DNA of 64,000 nt from Salipaludibacillus neizhouensis. Its GTDB lineage: Bacteria > Bacillota > Bacilli > Bacillales > Salisediminibacteriaceae. How positions within the stretch are numbered: position 1 is the stretch's first letter; every line of letters begins with the position of its first letter. The DNA is taken from positions 563,234 through 627,233 of the forward strand of contig NZ_KZ614146.1 in assembly GCF_002886185.1 (NCBI RefSeq), given 5' to 3'. This document shows positions 16,771 through 25,868 of the stretch, one piece after another. A program made the position numbers and the translations under genes. The notes under the pieces were generated by a model, which saw only the letters and a list, made by a program, of their open reading frames with translations, was not told the origin of the DNA and ran no database searches.

Positions 16771-16943
16771 GAATTTAAATTGTATATTGATCGTTTAATC
16801 ATAAAATTATAGAGGCTGGGTGAGAAAATAATAGATTTAAACAAGTTTTATATAGAATTTTTAATAATAAAGTAATGTAAATTCATAAAAAAGGATACAA
16901 ACAGGGAGTTTTCAGCAGATTTATGTAACAATCGACAAGGAAA

Positions 16944-17018
16944 TTTACGAAAATTTACAATAAATTCACAAAGCATTTACGTTACATTCATTCTACCTTA
17001 ATATTCAACTATTATACT
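16944..17018 (+). promoter_or_regulatory. Pho-box promoter of pstS
   Basis: Four TT(T/C)ACR hexamers begin at 16944, 16954, 16965 and 16976 (TTTACG, TTTACA, TTCACA, TTTACG), spaced 10-11 bases, one helical turn each. This is the direct-repeat pattern bound by phosphorylated PhoP in Bacilli. TATACT at 17013-17018 is a suitable -10 box without a good -35, as usual for activated pho promoters. The 383-base gap upstream of pstS holds only this and the arsA terminator. Confidence 0.75.
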
Positions 17019-17085
17019 TCAATTGTGGCCAAGAGAGAGAGGCCCAAAAACACATAGTTTTATAAATTCGAGGAGGAATGTAACA

Positions 17086-18123
17086 GTGAAAAGAGTTAAA
17101 TTATCACTTATGTTAGCAGGACTTATGACATTCGCCGTAGCTTGTGGCGAGGAAGATGAGGCTTCTGGTACATCTAACAACGGAAATAATGCAAATACCG
17201 GAAATGAGAATACTGAAGAAACTGCTGAAGGAACAAATGAAACTAACGAAGAAACGTCTGAAGAATTATCAGGAACTGTATCGGTTGATGGATCGGGAAC
17301 TGTATATCCACTCATGGCTCGCTTAGCTGAAGAATATATGACAACAGAACAAGAAGGTGTCAGCGTTGAAGTAGGACGTGCAGGAACAAGTGCAGGAATG
17401 GAAAAATTCATTAATGGCGAAACGGATCTTTCGAACGCGTCTAGACCTGTTAAAGAAGAAGAGCTAGCTGGTTTAGAAGAAGCTGGAATTGAATCAAAAG
17501 AATTCAAGGTAGCTTTAGATGGATTAACGATTGTCATTCATCCAGATAATGATTGGGCAAATGAAATGACAGAAGAAGAAATTAAAGAAGTTTTCGTTAC
17601 AGGAAACTTTAAAGATGACGATGTTGTTTTATGGTCTGATGTAAGACCGGAATGGCCAGAAGAAGAAATCAATTTTTACGGACCAAACGAAAATCACGGA
17701 ACATATGAGTTCTTCGTAGATGAAATCATTGAAGAACAAGATTTAGTAGAAGGAATTAATCTTCAACAAGAATATTCTACGCTTGTAGAACTAGTTTCTG
17801 AAGACGAAAATGCTATTGGATTCTTTGGTTTTGGTTACTATACAAATAATGATGACAAACTAGGAGCCGTTCATGTGGACTTCGGAGACGGACCAGTTGA
17901 ACCTTCTCTTGAAACTATTGGAGAAGAAAGTGCATATGCACCATTTACTCGTCCTGTATTTACGAACTTAAGTGTGAATGCTGCACAAGAAAAACCAGAA
18001 GTAAAAGACTTTATTAAATATGTATTAACTGCTGCAGATGATTTCTCTGGTGAAACAGGATTTGCTCCACTTCCAGAAGAAGAGCTTAATAGTTATTTAG
18101 AAGAAGTCGAAGCTATCGAATAA
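17086..18123 (+). CDS. pstS: Phosphate ABC transporter, phosphate-binding lipoprotein
   Basis: High-affinity phosphate-binding protein anchored outside the membrane. Signal peptide MKRVKLSLMLAGLMTFAVAC ends in a lipobox with Cys20, followed by an acidic Asn/Glu/Thr linker. The binding fold starts VSVDGSGTVYPL and contains GRAGTSAGMEKFI and SRPVKEEE, the phosphate-contacting loops. GTG 17086 follows AGGAGGAATG; the frame upstream to 17023 has no site. The 345-residue product is strongly acidic. Confidence 0.95.
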   Translation: MKRVKLSLMLAGLMTFAVACGEEDEASGTSNNGNNANTGNENTEETAEGTNETNEETSEELSGTVSVDGSGTVYPLMARLAEEYMTTEQEGVSVEVGRAGTSAGMEKFINGETDLSNASRPVKEEELAGLEEAGIESKEFKVALDGLTIVIHPDNDWANEMTEEEIKEVFVTGNFKDDDVVLWSDVRPEWPEEEINFYGPNENHGTYEFFVDEIIEEQDLVEGINLQQEYSTLVELVSEDENAIGFFGFGYYTNNDDKLGAVHVDFGDGPVEPSLETIGEESAYAPFTRPVFTNLSVNAAQEKPEVKDFIKYVLTAADDFSGETGFAPLPEEELNSYLEEVEAIE

Positions 18124-18142
18124 TAGAGATTCATTGTTTAAC

Positions 18143-18175
18143 GAAGGTGAGGAGAATTCCATTTTTCTCACCTTC
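18143..18175 (+). promoter_or_regulatory. Intercistronic stem-loop between pstS and pstC
   Basis: GAAGGTGAG (18143-18151) pairs perfectly with CTCACCTTC (18167-18175). No T run follows, so it is more likely an mRNA-stability or processing element that keeps pstS expression above the permease genes, as described for other Bacilli. Confidence 0.7.
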
Positions 18176-18216
18176 CTTAAAAGTGTTTATAGAATGGCTG
18201 GAAGGGGTCAGTTCAG

Positions 18217-19149
18217 ATGTCAGAGAGATTAAATGTAAAAGAAGCTATTCAAGCTAAAAGAAAAAATAATAAATCTGTTTTTGTTGAAAAAATGGTTCCC
18301 GTAATTTTATTCTTGGCTGCCTTTATTTCGATTATTACCACGATTGGAATCGTTGGCACATTAACTTATGAAACGATTCTGTTTTTTAGGGAAGTTTCCT
18401 TTACCGAATTTTTTACCACTACGGATTTGAGTCCTTTGAACCCTACTGACCCTAAATTCAGTATTTTACCATTGTTAATGGGTACCGTGATGTCTTCGTT
18501 AATTGCTATGTTCGTTGCAATTCCGATTGGGCTTACAACGGCCGTTTACTTAAGTGAATATGCAAGCAGTAATTCTAGAAAAGTCTTAAAACCAATGATT
18601 GAAGTTTTAGCAGGAATACCAACAATTGTTTATGGATTTTTTGCATTTACTTTTGTTACTCCGGTTCTACAAGAGGTTATTCCTATTTTGGATAGAACGA
18701 ATGTGCTTAGCCCTGGAATTGTCATGGGTATCATGATTATTCCAATGGTAGCTTCTCTATCAGAAGATGCAATGAACTCTGTGCCTAATTCGATGAGAGA
18801 AGGTGCATTGGCTTTAGGTGCAACTCCTTTGGAAGTGGCATTTCGTGTTGTTATCCCTGCTGCAATTTCAGGAATTATCGCTTCCTTTGTTTTAGGAATA
18901 TCCCGTGCGATTGGGGAAACGATGATTGTTACTATTGCAAGTGGTAGTACAAAGAATTTTACATTTGATGTTACACAGTCGATGCAGACAATGACGGCCT
19001 ATATTGTGGAAGTAACAAGTGGTGATGCTGGTGCTGGAACTACGGCTTACTTTAGTTTATATGCTGTTGGTATGACATTATTTGTATTTACGTTATTGAT
19101 GAACATGTTTGCTACCTATATAACTCGTAGGTTCAGGGAGGTATATTAA
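18217..19149 (+). CDS. pstC: Phosphate ABC transporter permease PstC
   Basis: One of the two channel subunits of the high-affinity phosphate importer. The 310 residues have six membrane helices and the permease coupling (EAA) region EGALALGATPLEVAFRVVIPAAISGI, which contacts PstB. The helix preceding it carries the conserved AGIPTIVYGFFAF. Start ATG 18217; pstA follows after two bases. Confidence 0.95.
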   Translation: MSERLNVKEAIQAKRKNNKSVFVEKMVPVILFLAAFISIITTIGIVGTLTYETILFFREVSFTEFFTTTDLSPLNPTDPKFSILPLLMGTVMSSLIAMFVAIPIGLTTAVYLSEYASSNSRKVLKPMIEVLAGIPTIVYGFFAFTFVTPVLQEVIPILDRTNVLSPGIVMGIMIIPMVASLSEDAMNSVPNSMREGALALGATPLEVAFRVVIPAAISGIIASFVLGISRAIGETMIVTIASGSTKNFTFDVTQSMQTMTAYIVEVTSGDAGAGTTAYFSLYAVGMTLFVFTLLMNMFATYITRRFREVY

Positions 19150-19151
19150 TT

Positions 19152-20036
19152 ATGGAATACATTGATCGTGGACATGTGCAAAAAAAGATGCGGACGCGTT
19201 TACTGTTGAATAAGGTATTTAAATATTTATTCTTAGCTGCAACACTTTTTGGTTTAGTTTTTCTGGCAATATTAATAACAAGAGTGTTTATTGATAGTAT
19301 CGGTTGGCTTGATTTTAGTTTCTTGACGAACAGATTGTCCTTCAATCCGGAAATAGCAGGCATAAAGGGAGCAGCAGCCGGTACATTATGGCTTATGGTG
19401 ATTGTCGGACCAGTAACGATGACACTCGGTGTGGGAACAGCAATTTATTTAGAAGAGTATGCTAAAAAGGGCCGACTCCATTCATTCATACAAACAAATA
19501 TTTCAAATTTAGCGGGTGTCCCTTCCATCGTTTTTGGATTACTTGGTTTAACTGTCTTTGTTAGAGTATTAGGTTTCGGTTCGAGTATTATAGCTGGTGG
19601 ATTAACGATGTCATTACTAGTACTCCCAATTGTAGTGGTGGCAGCTCAAGAGGCAATACGCTCAGTGCCTGGATTTTTAAGAGAAGCTTCTTATGGTATG
19701 GGAGCCACAAAGTGGCAGACCATAAAAAAAGTTGTGTTACCAGCTGCTATACCAGGTATTTTAACGGGGATGATACTGGCACTGTCTAGAGCAATTGGAG
19801 AAACAGCTCCATTAGTTGCACTGGGAATTCCAGCATTAATTATCCCAGTACCCGGTAGTATTTTTGATAATTTTACAGCATTACCTATGCAAGTTTATTA
19901 TTGGACAATAGATTCTGCTCTAACGGCAGAATATTTAAATTTAGCTGCAGCAACGATTATTGTTTTACTGGTAGTATTATTTTTAATGAATTCGGTTGCT
20001 ATTATTATCCGAAATAAATTTCAAAAAAGATATTAA
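19152..20036 (+). CDS. pstA: Phosphate ABC transporter permease PstA
   Basis: Second channel subunit, pairing with PstC. The 294 residues have six helices; the coupling segment EASYGMGATKWQTIKKVVLPAAIPGI and the ISNLAGVPSIVFGL loop are diagnostic. Start ATG 19152 lies two bases after the pstC stop. Confidence 0.95.
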   Translation: MEYIDRGHVQKKMRTRLLLNKVFKYLFLAATLFGLVFLAILITRVFIDSIGWLDFSFLTNRLSFNPEIAGIKGAAAGTLWLMVIVGPVTMTLGVGTAIYLEEYAKKGRLHSFIQTNISNLAGVPSIVFGLLGLTVFVRVLGFGSSIIAGGLTMSLLVLPIVVVAAQEAIRSVPGFLREASYGMGATKWQTIKKVVLPAAIPGILTGMILALSRAIGETAPLVALGIPALIIPVPGSIFDNFTALPMQVYYWTIDSALTAEYLNLAAATIIVLLVVLFLMNSVAIIIRNKFQKRY

Positions 20037-20053
20037 TATAGGAGGCGAACATT

Positions 20054-20893
20054 ATGTCATCATTGACTTCATTTGATCCAGAAGAAAGCAAAGAAAAGAA
20101 TGAAAATCAAAGTCCAACGATTACAAAGGACAGGCCAAAAGCTCCTGTCTACCAAACGAAAGCATTAAATCTTTGGTATGGTCAAACACATGCCTTGAAA
20201 GATATTAATTTACCGATCTTTGAAAATGAAGTGACTGCAATTATCGGACCATCAGGATGTGGAAAATCTACCTATATTAAAACGCTGAACAGAATGGTGG
20301 AAATGGTGGAAAGTGTTAAAATATCCGGTGAAATTTTATACAGAGATAAAAATATATTTGATAAAAACTACCGTGTCGAAGAACTTCGTACTCGAGTTGG
20401 AATGGTATTTCAAAAACCAAATCCTTTTCCAAAAACAATATTTGAAAATGTTGCTTACGGACCAAAGGTTCACGGTATTCGAGACAAAAAACTTTTGAAA
20501 CAAATTGTTGAAAATAGTTTGAAAGGTGCAGCTATATGGGAGGAAGTAAAAGATAGGTTACATGAAAATGCTTATGGGCTTTCCGGCGGACAACAGCAAC
20601 GCTTATGTATTGCTCGTTGTCTAGCAATTGAACCAGATGTGATTTTAATGGATGAACCGACCTCAGCATTAGATCCTAAGTCAACATTAAAAGTAGAAGA
20701 GTTAGTACAGGAATTAAAAAAGAATTACTCTATCGTCATTGTTACTCATAACATGCAGCAAGCAGCAAGAATTTCAGATAAAACGGCATTTTTCTTGAAT
20801 GGTGAAGTAGTGGAAAATGAAAAGACAGATTTCATTTTTTCAACACCTAATGATAACCGTACGGAAGACTATATTTCTGGCCGATTCGGATAA
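20054..20893 (+). CDS. pstB: Phosphate ABC transporter ATPase PstB
   Basis: ATPase driving PstCA. Walker [10 protein letters not shown], signature [13 protein letters not shown], Walker [13 protein letters not shown] and the switch His in VTHNMQQA are all intact. The 279-residue protein has a 35-residue polar N-terminal extension before the ABC domain. Start ATG 20054 follows AGGAGGCG. Confidence 0.96.
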   Translation: MSSLTSFDPEESKEKNENQSPTITKDRPKAPVYQTKALNLWYGQTHALKDINLPIFENEVTAIIGPSGCGKSTYIKTLNRMVEMVESVKISGEILYRDKNIFDKNYRVEELRTRVGMVFQKPNPFPKTIFENVAYGPKVHGIRDKKLLKQIVENSLKGAAIWEEVKDRLHENAYGLSGGQQQRLCIARCLAIEPDVILMDEPTSALDPKSTLKVEELVQELKKNYSIVIVTHNMQQAARISDKTAFFLNGEVVENEKTDFIFSTPNDNRTEDYISGRFG

Positions 20894-20906
20894 TAGGAGA
20901 GATGAT

Positions 20907-21566
20907 ATGACAGTCAGAGAGAATTTTAATTTAGAAATGATAGAGTTAAAAGAGGAAATTAAGCTGTTGGGTTCGATGGTAGAAAAAGCTTTCTTTGACA
21001 CAATGGATGCTTTTCATAGCAAGAATAAAGCTAAGTTTGAGCAAATTATAGAAAATGATAAATATATTAATGCGATTGAATTAGATATCAATGAAAAAGC
21101 AACACTATTAATTGCTAAGCAACAACCAGTTGCCAGTGATTTAAGAAAAATTATTGTTGCTTTGAAAGTATCAAGTGATTTAGAGAGAATGGGTGATTTA
21201 GCAGTTGATTTAGCAAAAGCTGCTGAAAGGATGCATGATTACGAAAAATTTAAAGAATATGAAATCTCTTTATTGGAAATGGCAAATAAAGCACAACATA
21301 TGATGAATAATGTTCTGATTGCTTATAAGGAAAGCAAAGTCATGGACGCACAGCATGTTGCCTCTATGGATGATGTTGTAGATGCTGCTTACGGTGAATT
21401 TATTTGGAAAATTATTAATATAACGATCACAGATAAAAGAGATATCGAACATATTACGCAAATGACGTTTATTGCCAGATACATCGAGAGAATCGCAGAC
21501 TATTGTACTAATATATCTGAATGGATCATTTATGAAGTAAACGGACAAAGATTTGATTTAAATTAA
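20907..21566 (+). CDS. phoU: Phosphate signalling protein PhoU
   Basis: Peripheral helical-bundle protein that links PstB activity to phosphate signalling and metal or phosphate homeostasis. The 219 residues form two homologous three-helix PhoU repeats, with the conserved metal-site regions SSDLERMGDLAVDLAK and ARYIERIADYCTNISEW. ATG 20907 follows TAGGAGAG; the longer upstream frame overlaps pstB. Last Pst component; the atypical response regulator lies 34 bases downstream. Confidence 0.93.
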   Translation: MTVRENFNLEMIELKEEIKLLGSMVEKAFFDTMDAFHSKNKAKFEQIIENDKYINAIELDINEKATLLIAKQQPVASDLRKIIVALKVSSDLERMGDLAVDLAKAAERMHDYEKFKEYEISLLEMANKAQHMMNNVLIAYKESKVMDAQHVASMDDVVDAAYGEFIWKIINITITDKRDIEHITQMTFIARYIERIADYCTNISEWIIYEVNGQRFDLN

Positions 21567-21600
21567 CGATTGATTAAGAAGCGGGAAGGTAGCTGATTTC

Positions 21601-22425
21601 ATGAATGAATCTAATAGGAATCAATCTGTCTTAGTTGTTGATCATCATTTAAGCACTCGTTTGAAGATTGAGGATGTATTTAGGTCCAATGGGTTTAAAA
21701 CATGGGGCTCAAGTTCAGGCGAAGATGCTTTAAAAAAAGCATTAACGCTTTCTCCAAGTACGATTGTCATAGAATTGAGCCTGCCCGATATGGGCGGTCT
21801 TGATTTGTGCAGAGAGATGCGGCAAATCCATAATAATTGGACGCCTATTATATTTATTTCGGAAAACAAAGATGAAATTGATACAGTATTAGGTTTGGAG
21901 TTGGGCGCCGATGATCATATGACTAAGCCTTTACGTATGAAAGAACTGGTAGCCAGGGTGAAATCTATTCACCGCAGGGGATTTTTATGTTGTAATACGC
22001 CTAACTCGATGGAAGAAAAAAAAGATTTACTTCAAATAGATACGTTTATAACAAATGGCTATTTAGCTATTGATCCCTCTCAATTTATGGTTTATAAATC
22101 GGGAGAGGCGCTTGAATTTACTAGAAAAGAGTTTGAATTAATTTATTACCTGTTAAAGAACAAAGGAAAAGCTTTTTCACGACACCATTTACTATGCATG
22201 TTATCCACAGATAACTCACAAAATGATGAGCGTATTATTGATGTGTTCATTAGTCGAATTCGTCAAAAGATAGAACCATATTATCGAAACCCCACTTATA
22301 TCAAAACCATAAGAAATGTTGGCTACATGATGAATCCTATTTCTGTTGTAGCAGATAATCAACCTCTGAGAGGGGGTGATGATGACAGAAGTTTAGTAAA
22401 AAATTACATAAATATTAGAGAGTGA
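21601..22425 (+). CDS. OmpR/PhoB-type regulator with non-canonical receiver domain
   Basis: Receiver domain (about 1-120) plus C-terminal winged-helix DNA-binding domain (about 150-240: LEFTRKEFELIYYLLKNKG, DVFISRIRQKIEPYY, TIRNVGYMM). The position of the phosphoacceptor Asp is Glu58 (STIVIELSLPDMGG, codon GAA at 21772-21774), and the usual acidic pair is Asp14-His15 (VLVVDHHLS); the conserved Lys is kept at Lys109 (MTKPL). Such a protein is unlikely to be phosphorylated normally and may be constitutive or controlled by ligand or protein binding. No histidine kinase is adjacent. Placement directly after phoU suggests a role in phosphate regulation. A polar 25-residue tail follows the winged helix. 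Confidence 0.85.
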   Translation: MNESNRNQSVLVVDHHLSTRLKIEDVFRSNGFKTWGSSSGEDALKKALTLSPSTIVIELSLPDMGGLDLCREMRQIHNNWTPIIFISENKDEIDTVLGLELGADDHMTKPLRMKELVARVKSIHRRGFLCCNTPNSMEEKKDLLQIDTFITNGYLAIDPSQFMVYKSGEALEFTRKEFELIYYLLKNKGKAFSRHHLLCMLSTDNSQNDERIIDVFISRIRQKIEPYYRNPTYIKTIRNVGYMMNPISVVADNQPLRGGDDDRSLVKNYINIRE

Positions 22426-22493
22426 TGTTCTTTTTTTCCCTTGAATCGTTTATACTATTCAATTGTATAGATCGGTTAAAGGAGGCAATCTTA

Positions 22494-22856
22494 ATGGAAC
22501 ATTACCAGGTGTTTTTACATTCCCATTCGTTATTTTGGTTCATTAGTATCGTACTTTTTGTATTAACGGTTATTCTTTTATTTTTTGGGAAGTTTAGTAT
22601 GGCTAAAGTATTCCAAATGATACTACGTGTACTCTATATTCTAGTCCTAACGACTGGTGTATTCCTAATTATAATGAATATTTCGTGGGAATCAATATTA
22701 AAAGGACTTTTGTCTTTTTGGTTGATTTATGTCATGGAATTAATTACGAATCGTATGGCAAAAAAACAATTAACATCAAAGAAAAAAGTATTTTTTTGGC
22801 TCCAATTTTTCATAGTAATTACTGTTGTGTTGTATATTGGTTTTAACATCAGCTGA
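22494..22856 (+). CDS. YisL-like membrane protein (DUF1516 / UPF0344)
   Basis: The 120-residue protein has four membrane helices and matches the DUF1516 pattern, including HSHSLFWFISIVLF near the N-terminus and a basic C-terminal loop AKKQLTSKKKVF. Function unknown. ATG 22494 follows AAAGGAGGC; the frame open to 22422 has no ribosome site. It is probably a separate transcription unit in front of the phn genes. Confidence 0.75.
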   Translation: MEHYQVFLHSHSLFWFISIVLFVLTVILLFFGKFSMAKVFQMILRVLYILVLTTGVFLIIMNISWESILKGLLSFWLIYVMELITNRMAKKQLTSKKKVFFWLQFFIVITVVLYIGFNIS

Positions 22857-23056
22857 TTGTGTAAAGTTTTAGTTCACCTTTTAAGTTTTCTTTCCCATTT
22901 CTGTTATTGTTCTGGCATTAAATTGCTTTATTATGCTTTTAAACTCTAAACTGTCAGGATAGTTTAATTAGAAAATTGCTTAATAAAAGTTTGTGAAGTG
23001 GGATTTTATAAGAGATAGGTGTCAGATGTCTTATGTTATATTTTCCTACAATCTCA

Positions 23057-23085
23057 TTGACAGCATGTCTGAGAAGATTAATAAT
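23057..23085 (+). promoter_or_regulatory. Promoter of the phnDCEE operon
   Basis: A perfect TTGACA (23057-23062) and AATAAT (23080-23085) are separated by 17 bases, 58 bases before the phnD start. No Pho-box repeats are visible around it. Confidence 0.6.
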
Positions 23086-23143
23086 CTAGGAATAAGTTCA
23101 AAAATATAGGACAAAAGATCTAACAAAAATGGAGGGTCTTATT

Positions 23144-24157
23144 ATGATTAAAAAGTCTATTTTAACGCTTGTTTCAGTAATTGTGATGACTACTGTTGTC
23201 GCTTGTGGTGAGAATACTGAAAACAATGCAGACGGAAATGTGAATAATGCACCTGAAAACAACGCGGGCAATACTGAAGAACCTGAAAATAATGCAGCCG
23301 AAAATGAAAGTAACACTGCAGAAGAAAACACTGCTTCAGGGGGAGAGGAAATTGACAAGTTGGTAATGGGTTTCATTCCTTCCCAAGATGCTAGTGAGAT
23401 AGCAACAACAGCGGAACCTTTGGAAGAATTTCTTTCTGAAGAATTAGGCATTGAAGTTCAAGCGGAAGTAATGGTTGACTACAGTGGTTTAATTGAAGCG
23501 ATGAGAACTCAGCAAGTTGATATCGGATTCTTGAATCCATTCGGTTATGTACAAGCAGAAGAACGCGCTGGTGTTGAAGTTATCTTGAAATCGATTCGTT
23601 ATGGAGAAGATTCTTATGTTGCACAATATACAGTACCTGCAGATTCAGAGATTGAGAGTATCGAAGATTTAATAGCTTCAGAAGATAAATTAGTATGGGC
23701 GTATCCAGATGTATTATCAACATCAGGTTATCTTTTCCCAGCAAAGCAAATGATGGATATGGGGGTTGAAAACTTGGACGATCAATTTGAGGCCTTAAGT
23801 GTTGGTGGTCATGATAATGCGATCATGCAATTGGTTGATGGACAGGCTGATTTTGCGACAACATTTGATGACGCACGTGACACACTTGCTGAAGAGTTTC
23901 CTGATATTTACGATGATTTACGTGTTATTGGTTATACGGATCCTATTCCAAACGATACGATTACTGTTCGAAGTGAACTTCCGGAAGATGTGAAACAGGG
24001 AATTACAGATGCATTTATGAGCTTAAACGATAATGAAGAAATGCTTAAAGTTATGAATGAAATCTATACATGGGACGGAATTGCTGAAGCAGAAGCTGCT
24101 GACTATGATATTGTAAGAGAGGTTTTCGCTGAATTTGAAGACGATTTAGATAACTAA
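23144..24157 (+). CDS. phnD: Phosphonate/phosphite ABC transporter substrate-binding lipoprotein
   Basis: Extracytoplasmic receptor of the PhnD family for phosphonate, phosphite or related phosphorus compounds. A lipoprotein signal ends at VVACGEN (Cys22), followed by an Asn/Glu-rich linker of about 45 residues. The PhnD fold starts KLVMGFIPSQDASEIA and includes RTQQVDIGFLNPFGYV and WAYPDVLSTSGYLFPAK, typical ligand-contact motifs. ATG 23144 follows GGAGGG. The exact ligand cannot be read from sequence. Confidence 0.9.
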   Translation: MIKKSILTLVSVIVMTTVVACGENTENNADGNVNNAPENNAGNTEEPENNAAENESNTAEENTASGGEEIDKLVMGFIPSQDASEIATTAEPLEEFLSEELGIEVQAEVMVDYSGLIEAMRTQQVDIGFLNPFGYVQAEERAGVEVILKSIRYGEDSYVAQYTVPADSEIESIEDLIASEDKLVWAYPDVLSTSGYLFPAKQMMDMGVENLDDQFEALSVGGHDNAIMQLVDGQADFATTFDDARDTLAEEFPDIYDDLRVIGYTDPIPNDTITVRSELPEDVKQGITDAFMSLNDNEEMLKVMNEIYTWDGIAEAEAADYDIVREVFAEFEDDLDN

Positions 24158-24183
24158 TTTTACTGGATTTTATTTATGATAAA

Positions 24184-24240
24184 GGTATCTGTCTTAACTG
24201 GGAATGCATTTCGCAGTTACGTACAGATACTTTTCTTTTA
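24184..24240 (+). terminator. Stem-loop between phnD and phnC
   Basis: GTATCTGT/ACAGATAC and the inner AACTG/CAGTT form a long stem with TTTTCTTTT after it. It may partially terminate so that the receptor is made in excess over the permease. Confidence 0.75.
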
Positions 24241-24276
24241 CATAACAAAAGGTGACTACTAGGAAGGTGAACTAAA

Positions 24277-25050
24277 TTGATCGAATTTAAAAACGTTTCT
24301 TTAAAGTATCCCAATGGACATCAAGGATTGAAAAATATCAATCTCAAAATAAACGATGGAGAATTTGTTGTGATCGTTGGTATGTCCGGTGCGGGAAAGT
24401 CATCGTTAATTCGCAGTATTAACCGCATGGTGACGCCGACAGAAGGAAAGATACTTGTAGATGATCAAGACATTATCACTTTTAACGAAAAGAAACTCAG
24501 AAAATTAAGAACAGAAGTAGGAATGATTTTTCAAAGCTATAATCTAGTAAAACGCATGTCTGTTTTGCGCAATGTGTTAGCCGGACGGTTGGGGCATACA
24601 GGAACAATTCGAAGTATGCTCGGTTTGTTCCCTCAAAAAGATATTCAGTTTGCATTGGATAATTTGGACCGAGTAAGCATTCATGAAAAGGCCTATACTC
24701 GTGCCGATCAATTGAGCGGCGGACAACAGCAGCGTGTCAGTATAGCGAGGGTACTTACGCAACAGCCGAAAGTGATTCTAGCAGATGAACCAGTAGCAAG
24801 TCTTGATCCTCCAACCTCACATAAAGTGATGAAGGATTTGAAGCGAGTAAGTCGCGAAGATAATTTAACGACGATTGTTAATTTACATTTTATTGATATG
24901 GCACAGGAATATGCTGATCGTATTATTGGTTTACGAGATGGTGAGGTGGTCTTCGATGGGCCTATCGATCAAGTAACGGAGAAGACGTTTGAAGAAATCT
25001 ATGGTCGTCCGATCAAAGAAGATGATCTTCTCGGAGGAGATGATGACTAA
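24277..25050 (+). CDS. phnC: Phosphonate ABC transporter ATPase PhnC
   Basis: ATPase of the importer. Walker A GMSGAGKSS, signature [13 protein letters not shown], Walker B VILADEPVASLDP. The switch region is VNLHFIDMA, typical of PhnC. Start TTG 24277 after AGGAAGGTG. The stop overlaps the phnE start (TAATG). Confidence 0.94.
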   Translation: MIEFKNVSLKYPNGHQGLKNINLKINDGEFVVIVGMSGAGKSSLIRSINRMVTPTEGKILVDDQDIITFNEKKLRKLRTEVGMIFQSYNLVKRMSVLRNVLAGRLGHTGTIRSMLGLFPQKDIQFALDNLDRVSIHEKAYTRADQLSGGQQQRVSIARVLTQQPKVILADEPVASLDPPTSHKVMKDLKRVSREDNLTTIVNLHFIDMAQEYADRIIGLRDGEVVFDGPIDQVTEKTFEEIYGRPIKEDDLLGGDDD

Positions 25051-25868
25051 TGCCAAATTCGGAGAATATCAATCCTACACCGCGTAAGCGTCATCCTGTT
25101 ACGCCCAAAGGATTGAAATGGTCCCTGGGAACATCTTTGCTGATTGTAATTGTGCTTTATATTTTATCGGTCTATCAGACAACTGCGTTTCCTAACCGAG
25201 TGGTCGACGGATTTCCGATCATTTTCAACTTTGTTGTTGATGACTTATGGCCACCAAACTGGAGTTACTTTGATCGGGTAGCAATGAGTTTGTTAGAGAC
25301 ATGGAACATGGCTTTATTTAGCTCAACGTTTGCTGCATTAATAGCCTTACCAATGAGCTTTCTTGCCGCTAGTAATATAAATCGCAATGCATACTTTTAT
25401 CAATTTATTCGTAACTTTCTTAATTTGTTACGTACAATTCCTGAAATTATTCTAGCTGTGTTGTTTGTGGCAGTAGTTGGGATTGGTGCTGTATCAGGTA
25501 TTCTTGCTTTAACTGTGTTTTCTATTGGTATTTTAGCAAAATTGATCAGTGAAACAGTTGAAGCGGTTGATCCAGGACCTCTTGAAGCAATTAGAGCATC
25601 AGGAGGAAATGTCTTTCAGGTCATTAGTTTTGGGGTAATGCCTCAAATTTTACCGCAATACGCATCTTACTCATTATATGTATTAGAGATAAATGTGAAA
25701 GCATCGGTTGTACTTGGATTTGTTGGGGCAGGCGGTATTGGACTTATACTCAATCAACAATTAAGTTTGTTTAACTATGATAATGTTTCAACGATCATCA
25801 TCGTGTTATTTTTGACGATTACAATCATTGACTTGATTAGTAATCGCTTAAGGGGGCGATTAGAGTAA
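25050..25868 (+). CDS. phnE: Phosphonate ABC transporter permease PhnE (first copy)
   Basis: Channel subunit with five to six membrane helices. The coupling segment EAIRASGGNVFQVISFGVMPQILPQY is typical of PhnE. Proline-rich N-terminus. It overlaps both neighbours by start/stop sharing, giving strict coupling. Together with the next gene it forms the heterodimeric pore. Confidence 0.93.
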   Translation: MPNSENINPTPRKRHPVTPKGLKWSLGTSLLIVIVLYILSVYQTTAFPNRVVDGFPIIFNFVVDDLWPPNWSYFDRVAMSLLETWNMALFSSTFAALIALPMSFLAASNINRNAYFYQFIRNFLNLLRTIPEIILAVLFVAVVGIGAVSGILALTVFSIGILAKLISETVEAVDPGPLEAIRASGGNVFQVISFGVMPQILPQYASYSLYVLEINVKASVVLGFVGAGGIGLILNQQLSLFNYDNVSTIIIVLFLTITIIDLISNRLRGRLE

